Positions 1-9,016 of a stretch of DNA of 15,095 nt are shown here, piece after piece. The position numbers were made by a program, and so were the translations under genes. How positions within the stretch are numbered: position 1 is the stretch's first letter; each line of letters starts with the position of its first letter. Location: contig JBKHBQ010000080.1 of assembly GCA_046542305.1 (NCBI GenBank), positions 1 through 15,095 of the forward strand, given 5' to 3'. The DNA is from JBKHBQ01 sp046542305 (GTDB taxonomy: Bacteria; Bacteroidota; Bacteroidia; Bacteroidales; 4484-276). The notes beneath the pieces were generated by a model. The model saw nothing but the letters and a program-made list of their open reading frames with translations, was not told where the DNA came from and ran no database searches.

Positions 1-1
1 C

Positions 2-55
2 ATTATTTACTGGACGTATCGCGGAAAAACCGTGCTGGATGATTCGAGCTACTAG
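2..55 (+). CDS. Possible 3' end of a plus-strand gene cut by the window edge
   Basis: Frame 2 reads IIYWTYRGKTVLDDSSY followed by TAG at 53-55. The codons mostly end in G or C, like the confident plus-strand genes further right, and the residue mix looks like an ordinary globular protein tail. The other two plus frames are also open for a short distance, so seventeen residues cannot prove coding. No family can be named. No clear terminator follows; the only nearby hairpin is a weak six-base stem at 308-324. Confidence 0.3.
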   Translation: MIYWTYRGKTVLDDSSY

Positions 56-475
56 AAACTCTACGCTTGTCGGCCTGTAGAATAATTTCCCACAGCCTTT
101 TGTTTGCCCGCTCTTTTCAGATCGAAGAAATATCAAATTTCCTGAGTTTGAAAGCAGCCGTTCCTCCTGATGGGCATTTTGCGTTCACGGGTTTTTTGCC
201 ATTGGAACACCAATGAATTGCCACAAGGACTTTTGCCCCTTATATTTTCTTCCTGATGATGCGCTTCTTCAAACTGCCTATACCGGTTTTTTATAAAAAG
301 GGTTTTCTGGTAAAACTCTTACCAATGGTTTTAATGGGTAATAATTATTGAAATTTGTGAATTTTTTATGCCTTCGCGCCTTCGTGGCTTTTTTTTTATT
401 GAACATAAAAGCACGAATTTTCACGAAAACAAGACCCTTTTTCTTTCCACTGCCACAGGCAATCATTTTTTTTAC
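56..475. other. Intergenic stretch with no supported gene
   Basis: Both strands were read and no convincing gene was found. A plus-strand frame opening near 368 and a minus-strand frame over 278-496 both run through repeat-like, low-complexity sequence and encode implausible Lys/Arg- or Phe-rich peptides. The stretch holds a weak hairpin, TGGTAA-AACTC-TTACCA, at 308-324, and the repeat-like tract described separately at 371-430. It lies downstream of the giant minus-strand gene and of the possible plus-strand tail, so it is probably a convergent 3' region. Confidence 0.6.
371..430. repeat. Intergenic repeat-like tract (CCTTCGnG units and GCACGAATTTTCACGAA)
   Basis: Two adjacent eight-base units, CCTTCGCG and CCTTCGTG, sit at 371-386. 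They are followed by a run of T and then GCACGAATTTTCACGAAAAC at 411-430, which contains the near-direct repeat CACGAA twice. From memory, tracts of this style recur between genes in many Bacteroidota genomes and cause spurious frames rich in Lys and Arg. The units are seen here; their genome-wide copy number is an inference. Confidence 0.4.
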
Positions 476-510
476 AAAAAAAATCCCCCGCACCAACCGG
501 TACGGGGGAT
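476..510 (-). terminator. Rho-independent terminator of the giant secreted-protein gene
   Basis: On the minus strand, 23 bases past the stop codon, an eight-base perfect stem forms (ATCCCCCG at 483-490 with CGGGGGAT at 503-510). It continues past one mismatch into three more pairs (ACC at 492-494 with GGT at 499-501), closing a four-base loop. Reading in the minus direction it is followed at once by eight T residues (483 down to 476). Stem, small loop and T-run together make a textbook intrinsic terminator. In the plus direction no T-run of this kind follows, so it should act mainly on the minus-strand transcript. Confidence 0.88.
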
Positions 511-532
511 TTCAATATTGAGACCCGGTGGT

Positions 533-3500
533 TTATCTGATCACCAGGCGCTTGATCACAACGTTTCCGTTGTTTTCAAATTTCATGATGTAAACACCGG
601 GCTGCAGTTCGCTTACGTCAACCTGTGTCTGCTTGGCATTCAGTTCAATTTCTTTCACTGCGCCGCCTGCAGCACTCACGAAGGTAAGCTTCACGGTATT
701 TCCGAATGCTTCATTGAGCGGATAGGAAATCGTTACATTGTCGCTGGCCGGGTTTGGGAAGATCTGAACCATTTCAGCCACCTCTGTATTGTTTATTCCT
801 GTGGTCGTTTCCATGAAGCTGTTGATCTTCGACAGGCCGTTCTGAGCGTAGTTCCCGTTTGTCATTGTCAGGTCGAAGGTAGCTGTCAGCGTTTGTTCTT
901 CGCCCGATCTGTCGCTGTAGCCAACAAAGCTGATCGGTTCACCTTCAATGGCACCATCCTTCACGGCTGTTGTGTTTTCATCGCCATATACCGTCAGCAG
1001 GATGTTTTCGCCGCCGGTAATCTGTGCGTAACCCACACAGTTTCCTTCGCTGTCGAACGCGCCGATGAAATCAACATCTTCCAGCTCGGCAATTGCAGCC
1101 TGATCAATTGACATCAGGTGTACGTTGGCAGTGCGGGTAAGTGCCCACGGGCCGTTGTTCTGAACTGTTTCATAGGAAACATTATCCTTCAGTGCGCAAG
1201 GGCCAATTGGCGGGAATGTTGCCGTGACCGGGTTGATCAGGTTCACCAGGTAGCCATATCCTGGGGTAAGGTCACTCAGGGTGAACAGTCCGCCATCGGG
1301 CCAGTATACTCTGTTGGTCTGAATTTCGAAGATCAGCAGGATGTCGTTCAACGGATCGGCGAAGACGTCGTTGATCGGTGTAAGCTGGTTTGTAAGAACA
1401 GGCATGATATGGAATCCTGCCGTAAGTTCGAGTGTCTGATCGGCAACGGGTTCGCCGCGCATTCTCAGTTCACCTGTGGTGTTCACCTTGATCTTATAGC
1501 CGTCGTACGAATTCCAGGTATTCAGCGTGTTGCCGTTATCCGGCCAGTAGAATTTACCTCTTTCGTTGAGGATAATCACGGTATTTCCGGCAGGAGTAAC
1601 ATCATTGTCGATGATCACTTGGATATCCGGATTGATCGGATCGAGGTATGAAGAAATATACGACCAGGTGGGGATGAGCGGAATATCCTGTGCCCTCAGT
1701 TCAACGACGATCATATCGATTTCCGACATACATCCGTAAGTATCCACGGCGCGGGCTTCGATGTTGTTGAAGCAGGGTTCGAGCGCTACATCAATGCTCC
1801 AGTTGGCAGCACCTGTAGCCGTCATCCACGATCCGCCGTTAACGCGAACCTCAACATAGTCGAGGTTGCCGTCAACATCGGCAGCAATGCCGGCAATGGT
1901 TGCAGGATCATTGTAAAGTACAGCACCATTGAGCGGTGAAGTAATTTCCACGGTCGGATTCTGCGAAATGAACAAAGTCATGCAATCTACGTCGGCAACC
2001 GAACACGGATCGCAGGCTTCTGCCGTGAGGCAGAGCTCAACCTGTCCCTCCAACATATCGTTTGTTCCGGGATTATAGTCGGTCAGCAGTGCATCCGGAT
2101 CGTCGAAGGTACCGTCACCGGAAGTTGTCCAATAGAATCCGCAGGCATTCACCACGCCGCCAAGTACTTCAAAGCTTACATCCTCGCAAATGGTGGCATC
2201 ATCGCCGGCAAAGGCAACGGGTGCGAGCTGAATGGTAATGGTCATACAGTCTTCATCGGTCATAGTACAAGGACCGATGGGCTGTACAAGCTGGCATAGC
2301 GTTACGCTTTCGTTGAAGATATCGTCTTCGCCAAGTGTATAGGTCGGGTTCGCGTTGGTAGGATCATCGAAAGTACCATCACCCGCAGTCGACCACAGCA
2401 AGGTGCTGTAATTTTCCGGGTTGGCATCTGCTAATGTGTAGGTATCCGTCTCGCAGATGGTAACGTCCACGCCGGCATCCGCAACAGGTGCAGGAATTAC
2501 ATTCACGATAGCATTGTAGATCGACACATCGAGCGGTGAGCAACCGTTTGCATCCACGATCGAAGTGATCTGAACCGTATATGTTCCCGGTGCCAGCGTA
2601 TTGCTGAACAGTTCATCACCCTGGTTTACACCGGTGGCGTTATCGGGTGTTCCGTTAACTTCCCATGCAATGTCGAAGGGCTGTGCGCCGATCAGTACCT
2701 GATCGAGCGTAACAGTGATGGTCTGGTCGAAGCAGTAGTCGAACTCCGAACCTTCGTAAGCCTGAACTCCATTGAAAGCGAATAGTACCGCCGGCGCCGG
2801 ATTAATGGTGAGGATCATGCAATCCTGAGCGCTTGTGCTGCACGGATCAATGGGTGCTGCCGTGAGGCAAAGCTCAGCAAATCCGTTGCTGATATCAGTC
2901 GGACCGGGTGTATACGTCGGGTTCAGTGCAGTAGCATCGTCGAATGTACCGTCGCCGCCTGCCCAGCTAAGCGAAGTATAATCCTCTGCAGTAGCATCGT
3001 CCAATGTGAAGGTGTCGCCTTCACAAATCGTGGCGGCTACACCAGCATCAACAGTTGGTGGAGCCTGGAAGCACAAGGTCATGAAATCTTCATCCTGAAT
3101 TGTACAAGGATTGACCGGGGCCACAGTTACACCAATTTCGATACATCCCTGGGGATAATCTGTGGTTGGGTTGGGGTAATAGATCGGTTCCTCGACAAAT
3201 TCGTTGGAGAAGGTGCCATTGCCGTCTACGGTAAACCAGATGATGGCGTTGTAGTTGCCGGCATCAACCAGACCGTTGAAATCGAATGTTTCGCCGAAGC
3301 AAATGGTTGCTTCGTCAGGAGTAATATCCACCGAAGGCAGAGCCTGGATTTCCACAGTGGCATTATATACCGATACATCATCCGTAGCGCATCCGTTGGC
3401 GTCGATAATGGACGTGATCTGTACAACATAAGTATCGGGTGTTAATGTGTTGCTGAACAACTCACCTCCTGAGACAACATTACTTGCACTGCCAGGTGTT

Positions 3501-6500
3501 CCGTTAACTGTCCATTCAACATCGAAAGGCGCTGTACCTGATACGATTTCATCAAGTGTAACAGTTACGGTTTCTGTTTCACAGAACAAGAACGAAGATC
3601 CTTCGTAAGCCTGAACGCCATTGAAGGCGAACAATACAGCCGGCTCAGGATTGATGGTAACGCTGGCCGTGTAAAGATCCAGCGTAGCCTGTGTGGCAAT
3701 ACATCCGTTGGCGTCGGTGAGCGATGTAACGGAAACTTCGTATTCACCAGCGTCAAGGATACTGTTGTAGAGCTCATCGCCGATGTTGGTCACGGTTACG
3801 CAGTCGGTTTCGAAAGGATCGCCGTCTTTGGTGATGGAATAGCACACTTCGAATGGCGAGTCACCGGTCCAGATTTCGTCGAGGGTAACCACCACGGCTT
3901 CGTCGTAGCAATATTCTTCGGTGAATCCCGGAGCAACCTGAACGCCGTTGAAGGCAAATACGATGAAAGGCTCAGGATTGATGGTAACGGTGGCAGTGTA
4001 AAGATCCAGGGTAGCCTGTGTGGCAACACAGCCATTGGCATCGGTGAGCGAAGTAACGGTTACTTCGTACACACCCGGATCGAGGATACTGTTGTACAAT
4101 TCATCGCCGATGTTGGTCACGGTTACGCAGTCGGTTTCGAAAGGATTGCCGTCCTTGGTGATGGAGTAGCACACTTCGAACGGAGCGTCACCGGTCCAGA
4201 TTTCGTCGAGGGTAACCACCACGGCTTCGTCGTAGCAATATTCTTCGGTGAATCCCGGAGCAACCTGAACGCCGTTGAAGGCAAATACGATGAAAGGCTC
4301 AGGATTGATGGTAACGGTGGCAGTGTAAAGATCCAGGGTAGCCTGTGTGGCAACACAGCCATTGGCATCGGTGAGCGAAGTAACGGTTACTTCGTACACA
4401 CCCGGATCGAGGATACTGTTGTACAATTCATCGCCGATGTTGGTCACGGTTACGCAGTCGGTTTCGAAAGGATTGCCGTCCTTGGTGATGGAGTAGCAAA
4501 CTTCGAATGGAGCGTCACCGGTCCAGATTTCATCGAGCGTAACTACGACGGCTTCGTCGTAGCAATATTCTTCCGTAAATCCAGGAGCAACCTGAACGTC
4601 GTTAAAGGCAAATACGATGAACGGCTCGGGATGTACAACAACCTGTGCATTATAGATTGATGCATCCTGTACCGAGCAACCTTTGGAATCGGTGATGCCG
4701 GTGATCTGTACATCATAGGTGTCAGGTGCAAGCGTACTGCTGAACAGTTCGTCACCAACGTTCACACCGGTGGCGCTTGCTGGTGTTCCGTTTACGGTCC
4801 ATTCAATTTCAAACGGAGCTACACCCAGAATTACCTCATCCAGGGTAACGGTCACGGTTTCATCGTAGCAATATTCGAATTCCGATCCGGTATAGGCCTG
4901 AACATCATTGAAGGCAAACAGCACGGCAGGTTCACGGTTGATGGTAAGGGTCATGCAATCCGAATCACCCGCAGTACATGGATCAATCGGGGCCAGCATC
5001 ATGCAAAGTTCAACACTTCCGGCCAGTATGTCGGAGGTGCCCGGTGTGTAGGTGGGATTCACCTGGGCAGAATTATCAAAGGAACCGTCGCCAAGGGTGG
5101 TAAACCATGATATCGATGAATAATTCTCTGCTGTTGCATCGCTGATGGTGTAGGATTCGTATTCACAAATCTCTGCATTTTCACCGGCATAGGGGATTGG
5201 CAATGCCTGAATATTAACTGTTGCAGTATAGATCGACGGATCGCTGATCGAGCAGCCGTTTGCATCTGTAATATTTGTAATCTGAACAGTGTATGTGCCC
5301 GGGCTAAGTGTTGAGCTGAACAACTCGTCGTTCAGGGTTATGCCGGTCTGGCTGTCGGGGGTCCCATTTACAGTCCACTCGATATCGAACGGTTCGGTAC
5401 CCGAAACGATTTCATCCAGGGTAACGGTTACCGTTTGGTCTTCACAGAAGGTGAAATCCGATCCCTGATACGCCTGTGTGCCATTGAATGCAAACAATAC
5501 TGCAGGTTCCGGATGAACGATCACCGTCACGTTATAAGGTGATACATCCTGAACCGAACATCCGTTGGCATCGGTGATGTCGGTAATAAATACCGAATAG
5601 GTGTCCGGCGCCATGGTGCTGCTGAACAACTGATCGCCTACATTTACATTGGTGGCGCTTGCCGGCGTGCCATCTACTTCCCAGGCAACATCGAACGGAG
5701 CCACACCTTTAACCACTTCATCAAGTGTGATGGTGATGGTTTCGTTGTAGCAGTATTCCAGTGTTTCGCCTTCATAAAACTGAACTCCTTCGGCTGCAAA
5801 AATCACTGCAGGTTCCTGGCTGATGGTAAGCGTAATGCAGTCGGTATCCGAAAGTACACAAGGTGAAATCGGGAAGGCTTCCAGGCAAATTTCCACGGCT
5901 CCGTTTGTCTTATCGGTACTTCCTGGTGTATAGGTCGGGTTCATCGGATCGCCGCTGAAGGAACCATCGCCTCCCGAAGTCCAGGTTACAGAGTTATAAT
6001 ATTGTGCCGTAGCATCGGAAATGGTGTAGCTTTCGTATTCACAAATCGTAGCATCTACACCTGCATTGGCAATGGGCAGGTATTGAATGGTCAGGATCAT
6101 GCAGTCTGTATCTCCTGTGGTGCAGGGATCAATGGGTGCTGCTGCCATGCACAGTTCTACACTGCCTGCAATGATATCTCCCATTCCTGGGGTATAAACA
6201 GGATGCAATGCGTTAACATTGCTGAATGAACCCGTACCGGCATAGGTGATCCATTCCACATAATCATAATTATATGCTGTGGCTGTGGTAAGCTGATAGG
6301 TTTGATTTTCACAGATCGTGGCATCCACACCTGCGTATGCTTCCGGTTCTTCCTGTACGTAAAGTGTCATCTGATCTTCGATGAGTATTGTACAGGGGCT
6401 GATGGGATCGGCAACCAGTTTCAGGATGGCATAACCGGTGCTGATATCATTGGTGCCGAAAGTATAGGTGGCATTCAGCAGGTTTTCGTCGTCGAATGTT

Positions 6501-9016
6501 CCGTCGCCTTCGGTTACCCATACCAGTGCATCGTAGTTGGTGGCTGTTGCATCGGCAAGCAGGTAGCTGTCAGTTTCGCAGGCTGTATCATCATCACCTG
6601 CAAATACTAGCGGTGAATCCTGCGTAATGGTCAGGATGATATCATCCCATTTAGGCAAAACACACGGATTTTGAGCTGCGGCAACAAGCGTAAGTTCAAT
6701 GGTGCCGTTAATGCGGTCCTGTAAGCTCGTATTATAATAGGTGTTGAGCGCTGTCGGGTCGTTGAACGTACCGCCTGTGTACGACACCCAAAGGGTTCCG
6801 TCGTGATTGTCGGCTGTGCCGTTCACGAAAGCGCCTATGTTACATATATTTTTGTCGGGACCTGCGTTTACATCCGGAGCAGTGCCTACTGCAAGTGTCA
6901 TTTCGTCAGAAGCATCAACCGTACACGGGCTGATGGGCGCCGCAGTGAGGGTTAAGGTAACAGATCCTGCCACTGCATCGGCATCAACCGGAGTGTAGGT
7001 CGGGTTCTCGCTGGTAGCGTCGTCGAATGATCCGTTTCCACCGGTCCACAGCACAGAACTGTAATCAGATGCGGTGGCATCAGTTATTTCATACGGTGTA
7101 TCCTCACAAGTGGTGGCATCTGCACCTGCATAGGCTGAAGGAGCCTCCTGGAGGAAAATGGTAACATCATCAGTAGCTGCCTGATAGGCTGCGCAAAGAG
7201 GATTAGCGGTAATCCTGAGCGTGTACGATGTTCCCCTGGTTCCTGTGAATGAAGGATTAAGCGCAGTGGAGGTCAGATTACCCTGTTGGCCAAAATACCC
7301 GTTTCCGTCTCCGGATACGATGGTCCATAGTACATCCTCGTAATCGCTTGAACCGCTGCCATCCAGAAAATAGGTGTCGGAACAAACGGTATCATCTTCA
7401 CCGGCATCAGCCACAGGTACCTGCTGGAAGGTCATGTCAAAACCGAATTCGCTTGAACATCCGTTTTCGTCTTCAATGGATCCCTCAAATGTGTAGGTTC
7501 CTGAAGGATAGTCACCACTTACCCGCAGGGTTTCGTCCGAACCACCGAAATCTTTTTGCAGTCCGTCAAAGAGCGAGTAATCGCTGCCGTCATAATAAAG
7601 GTACAGCATGGGTTCGTAGCCGGTGATGATCTGGTACATATGTTCCTCCCATGTTCCGACTGACGCACTGACATTAACACCTTTTGCATCCCAGTAACTA
7701 TAAAAATCGCCAGGTAAGTTTTGAGTATCAAGGTAAAACGCATTATATACCGATTCGGCCAGGTTCGTATTAGCCGAAAGTGTATTCACGTCAAGATAAT
7801 AAAAAGTATTTTCCGGATCGAGGCACAATTCATATCCGTCATCCACATTACCACCCACAGCATTCCATGTGTTCCCGTCAGTGGAATAGTCGAGGGTGAT
7901 GTTGTTGATGGTGAGCTGAGGATAAATGGTCAGATCCAGTTCATCGCTGGCTGCAACATCACATGGCGACTCAGGCTCTGCCGTAAATGTCAAAGTTACC
8001 GTTGTACCGATTTCCGATGGATCGGGATAGTAAGTGGGTGCTAAGGTCTGGGCTCCGGCAAAGCTGCCGCTTCCCCCGGTCCAGGTAACCGAAAGGTAAT
8101 TTTCTGCTGAAGCATCCTGGATGTAGTATGAAGCGTCATAACAAATCGACGCATCCTCGCCGGCAAAGGCAACCGGAGCGGAGTGGAAAGACATATCAAT
8201 ACTTACATAGCCATTGCATCCGTTAATATCTTCGATAGTACCGTCAAAAGTATAATCTCCGTCCGGGTAATCGCCGTTGATGCGGAGTGTTGCATCGGTG
8301 CTGAGGAAATCTTTTTGCAGTCCGTCGTAAAGCACGTAGTCACTTCCGTCGTAATATAGGTAGAACATTGGTTCATTGCCTGTTATGATCTGATACATGT
8401 GTGCCTGCCATGTGCCTGCCGTAGCTCCGGCATTTACACCCTTATTATCCCAATAGGTGTAGAAATCGGTCGGCAGATTTGTTATGTTCAGGTAGAATGG
8501 ATTGTACACAGATGATGCAAGGTCCGGGACGGAGGTAAACGCGTCCACATCCAGGTAGTAATATGTCTCATCAGCATCAATCCATAATTCATAACCGTCG
8601 GAAAGATTTCCTCCCACATCGCTCCAGTTGACCTCATTTGTTGAGTAATCGAGCGTGAGATCAGTAAGCTCCGGTATTGGATTAAGCGTCAGCAACATTT
8701 CTTCCGAAAAAGTAGGAGGTGTTGGAGATTGATTAACTGCAGTAATTGTCAGGGTTACCGTACCGGTACTCCAATCATTTGTACCGGGGGTATAGGTTGG
8801 ATTTTCGATCGAATCGTCATCAAAAGATCCATCCCCGCTGGTTGTCCATGTGATGGTGGCATAACCCCCGTCCGAAGCATCACTAACTGTATAGGATGGT
8901 TCCGAAGCACATATCGCTGCATCTGCCCCTGCACTTAATTGTGCGTATGTGTAGCTGTTTGCGGCCACACCAAGAAACATCAGCAAGATCATGATTAACT
9001 TGTAAACTTGTTTCAT
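533..9016 (-). CDS. Giant multi-domain T9SS-secreted surface protein with Ig-like repeats
   Basis: A 2827-residue protein, probably exported by Sec and then across the outer membrane by T9SS to the cell surface or medium. A signal peptide covers residues 1-25 (cleavage likely SYTYA|Q). Residues ~29-112, ~282-366 and from ~536 on hold about fifteen A modules (pattern AGxDATIC...GDGSFDD...NPTYTPG...PC...D-M-L-I). Two ~165-residue D modules lie at ~115-279 and ~368-531. B modules (FAFNGVQAYEG...TVTVTLDEI...PFD..W.VNGTP...DANGC), which resemble SprB-type repeats, are scattered through the middle. Three C modules occupy 1465-1791. Near the C-terminus come an Ig-like domain, a duplicated W-ISSYL/YWPD module, and a type A sorting domain (2750-2827, motif IFPNPASDNV, ending KRLVIR). 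The start fits the signal peptide; there is no strong Shine-Dalgarno, as is common in this phylum. Adhesin or polymer binding is plausible, but no catalytic domain or ligand site was recognised. Confidence 0.93.
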   Translation of the reverse strand: MKQVYKLIMILLMFLGVAANSYTYAQLSAGADAAICASEPSYTVSDASDGGYATITWTTSGDGSFDDDSIENPTYTPGTNDWSTGTVTLTITAVNQSPTPPTFSEEMLLTLNPIPELTDLTLDYSTNEVNWSDVGGNLSDGYELWIDADETYYYLDVDAFTSVPDLASSVYNPFYLNITNLPTDFYTYWDNKGVNAGATAGTWQAHMYQIITGNEPMFYLYYDGSDYVLYDGLQKDFLSTDATLRINGDYPDGDYTFDGTIEDINGCNGYVSIDMSFHSAPVAFAGEDASICYDASYYIQDASAENYLSVTWTGGSGSFAGAQTLAPTYYPDPSEIGTTVTLTFTAEPESPCDVAASDELDLTIYPQLTINNITLDYSTDGNTWNAVGGNVDDGYELCLDPENTFYYLDVNTLSANTNLAESVYNAFYLDTQNLPGDFYSYWDAKGVNVSASVGTWEEHMYQIITGYEPMLYLYYDGSDYSLFDGLQKDFGGSDETLRVSGDYPSGTYTFEGSIEDENGCSSEFGFDMTFQQVPVADAGEDDTVCSDTYFLDGSGSSDYEDVLWTIVSGDGNGYFGQQGNLTSTALNPSFTGTRGTSYTLRITANPLCAAYQAATDDVTIFLQEAPSAYAGADATTCEDTPYEITDATASDYSSVLWTGGNGSFDDATSENPTYTPVDADAVAGSVTLTLTAAPISPCTVDASDEMTLAVGTAPDVNAGPDKNICNIGAFVNGTADNHDGTLWVSYTGGTFNDPTALNTYYNTSLQDRINGTIELTLVAAAQNPCVLPKWDDIILTITQDSPLVFAGDDDTACETDSYLLADATATNYDALVWVTEGDGTFDDENLLNATYTFGTNDISTGYAILKLVADPISPCTILIEDQMTLYVQEEPEAYAGVDATICENQTYQLTTATAYNYDYVEWITYAGTGSFSNVNALHPVYTPGMGDIIAGSVELCMAAAPIDPCTTGDTDCMILTIQYLPIANAGVDATICEYESYTISDATAQYYNSVTWTSGGDGSFSGDPMNPTYTPGSTDKTNGAVEICLEAFPISPCVLSDTDCITLTISQEPAVIFAAEGVQFYEGETLEYCYNETITITLDEVVKGVAPFDVAWEVDGTPASATNVNVGDQLFSSTMAPDTYSVFITDITDANGCSVQDVSPYNVTVIVHPEPAVLFAFNGTQAYQGSDFTFCEDQTVTVTLDEIVSGTEPFDIEWTVNGTPDSQTGITLNDELFSSTLSPGTYTVQITNITDANGCSISDPSIYTATVNIQALPIPYAGENAEICEYESYTISDATAENYSSISWFTTLGDGSFDNSAQVNPTYTPGTSDILAGSVELCMMLAPIDPCTAGDSDCMTLTINREPAVLFAFNDVQAYTGSEFEYCYDETVTVTLDEVILGVAPFEIEWTVNGTPASATGVNVGDELFSSTLAPDTYDVQITGITDSKGCSVQDASIYNAQVVVHPEPFIVFAFNDVQVAPGFTEEYCYDEAVVVTLDEIWTGDAPFEVCYSITKDGNPFETDCVTVTNIGDELYNSILDPGVYEVTVTSLTDANGCVATQATLDLYTATVTINPEPFIVFAFNGVQVAPGFTEEYCYDEAVVVTLDEIWTGDAPFEVCYSITKDGNPFETDCVTVTNIGDELYNSILDPGVYEVTVTSLTDANGCVATQATLDLYTATVTINPEPFIVFAFNGVQVAPGFTEEYCYDEAVVVTLDEIWTGDSPFEVCYSITKDGDPFETDCVTVTNIGDELYNSILDAGEYEVSVTSLTDANGCIATQATLDLYTASVTINPEPAVLFAFNGVQAYEGSSFLFCETETVTVTLDEIVSGTAPFDVEWTVNGTPGSASNVVSGGELFSNTLTPDTYVVQITSIIDANGCATDDVSVYNATVEIQALPSVDITPDEATICFGETFDFNGLVDAGNYNAIIWFTVDGNGTFSNEFVEEPIYYPNPTTDYPQGCIEIGVTVAPVNPCTIQDEDFMTLCFQAPPTVDAGVAATICEGDTFTLDDATAEDYTSLSWAGGDGTFDDATALNPTYTPGPTDISNGFAELCLTAAPIDPCSTSAQDCMILTINPAPAVLFAFNGVQAYEGSEFDYCFDQTITVTLDQVLIGAQPFDIAWEVNGTPDNATGVNQGDELFSNTLAPGTYTVQITSIVDANGCSPLDVSIYNAIVNVIPAPVADAGVDVTICETDTYTLADANPENYSTLLWSTAGDGTFDDPTNANPTYTLGEDDIFNESVTLCQLVQPIGPCTMTDEDCMTITIQLAPVAFAGDDATICEDVSFEVLGGVVNACGFYWTTSGDGTFDDPDALLTDYNPGTNDMLEGQVELCLTAEACDPCSVADVDCMTLFISQNPTVEITSPLNGAVLYNDPATIAGIAADVDGNLDYVEVRVNGGSWMTATGAANWSIDVALEPCFNNIEARAVDTYGCMSEIDMIVVELRAQDIPLIPTWSYISSYLDPINPDIQVIIDNDVTPAGNTVIILNERGKFYWPDNGNTLNTWNSYDGYKIKVNTTGELRMRGEPVADQTLELTAGFHIMPVLTNQLTPINDVFADPLNDILLIFEIQTNRVYWPDGGLFTLSDLTPGYGYLVNLINPVTATFPPIGPCALKDNVSYETVQNNGPWALTRTANVHLMSIDQAAIAELEDVDFIGAFDSEGNCVGYAQITGGENILLTVYGDENTTAVKDGAIEGEPISFVGYSDRSGEEQTLTATFDLTMTNGNYAQNGLSKINSFMETTTGINNTEVAEMVQIFPNPASDNVTISYPLNEAFGNTVKLTFVSAAGGAVKEIELNAKQTQVDVSELQPGVYIMKFENNGNVVIKRLVIR
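3644..4624 (-). repeat. Three tandem 327-base (109-codon) C modules inside the giant gene
   Basis: The three copies run 4298-4624, 3971-4297 and 3644-3970 in the order of translation, each starting at a Pro-Phe-Ile-Val-Phe codon run. Landmarks such as CGATGTTGGTCACGG recur at 3781, 4108 and 4435, giving an exact 327-base period. By eye, bases 3860-4171 are identical to 4187-4498, that is 312 bases without a mismatch. The outer edges carry scattered, partly synonymous changes. Each copy encodes a domain with the Cys motifs EEYCYDEA, FEVCYSI, TDCVTV and DANGC. The array is a recent in-frame duplication, flanked by the related B modules. Confidence 0.92.

Noticed and set aside
368..1111. Plus-strand open frame of 247 residues overlapping the end of the giant gene
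   Set aside because: It begins in a repeat-like tract, crosses the terminator and then lies antisense to the conserved sorting domain; no family likeness.
3644..4624. Sequencing or assembly artefact creating the 327-base repeat
   Set aside because: The outer copy has many real differences and the frame stays open through all three, so at least the triplication is genuine; exact copy number remains open.
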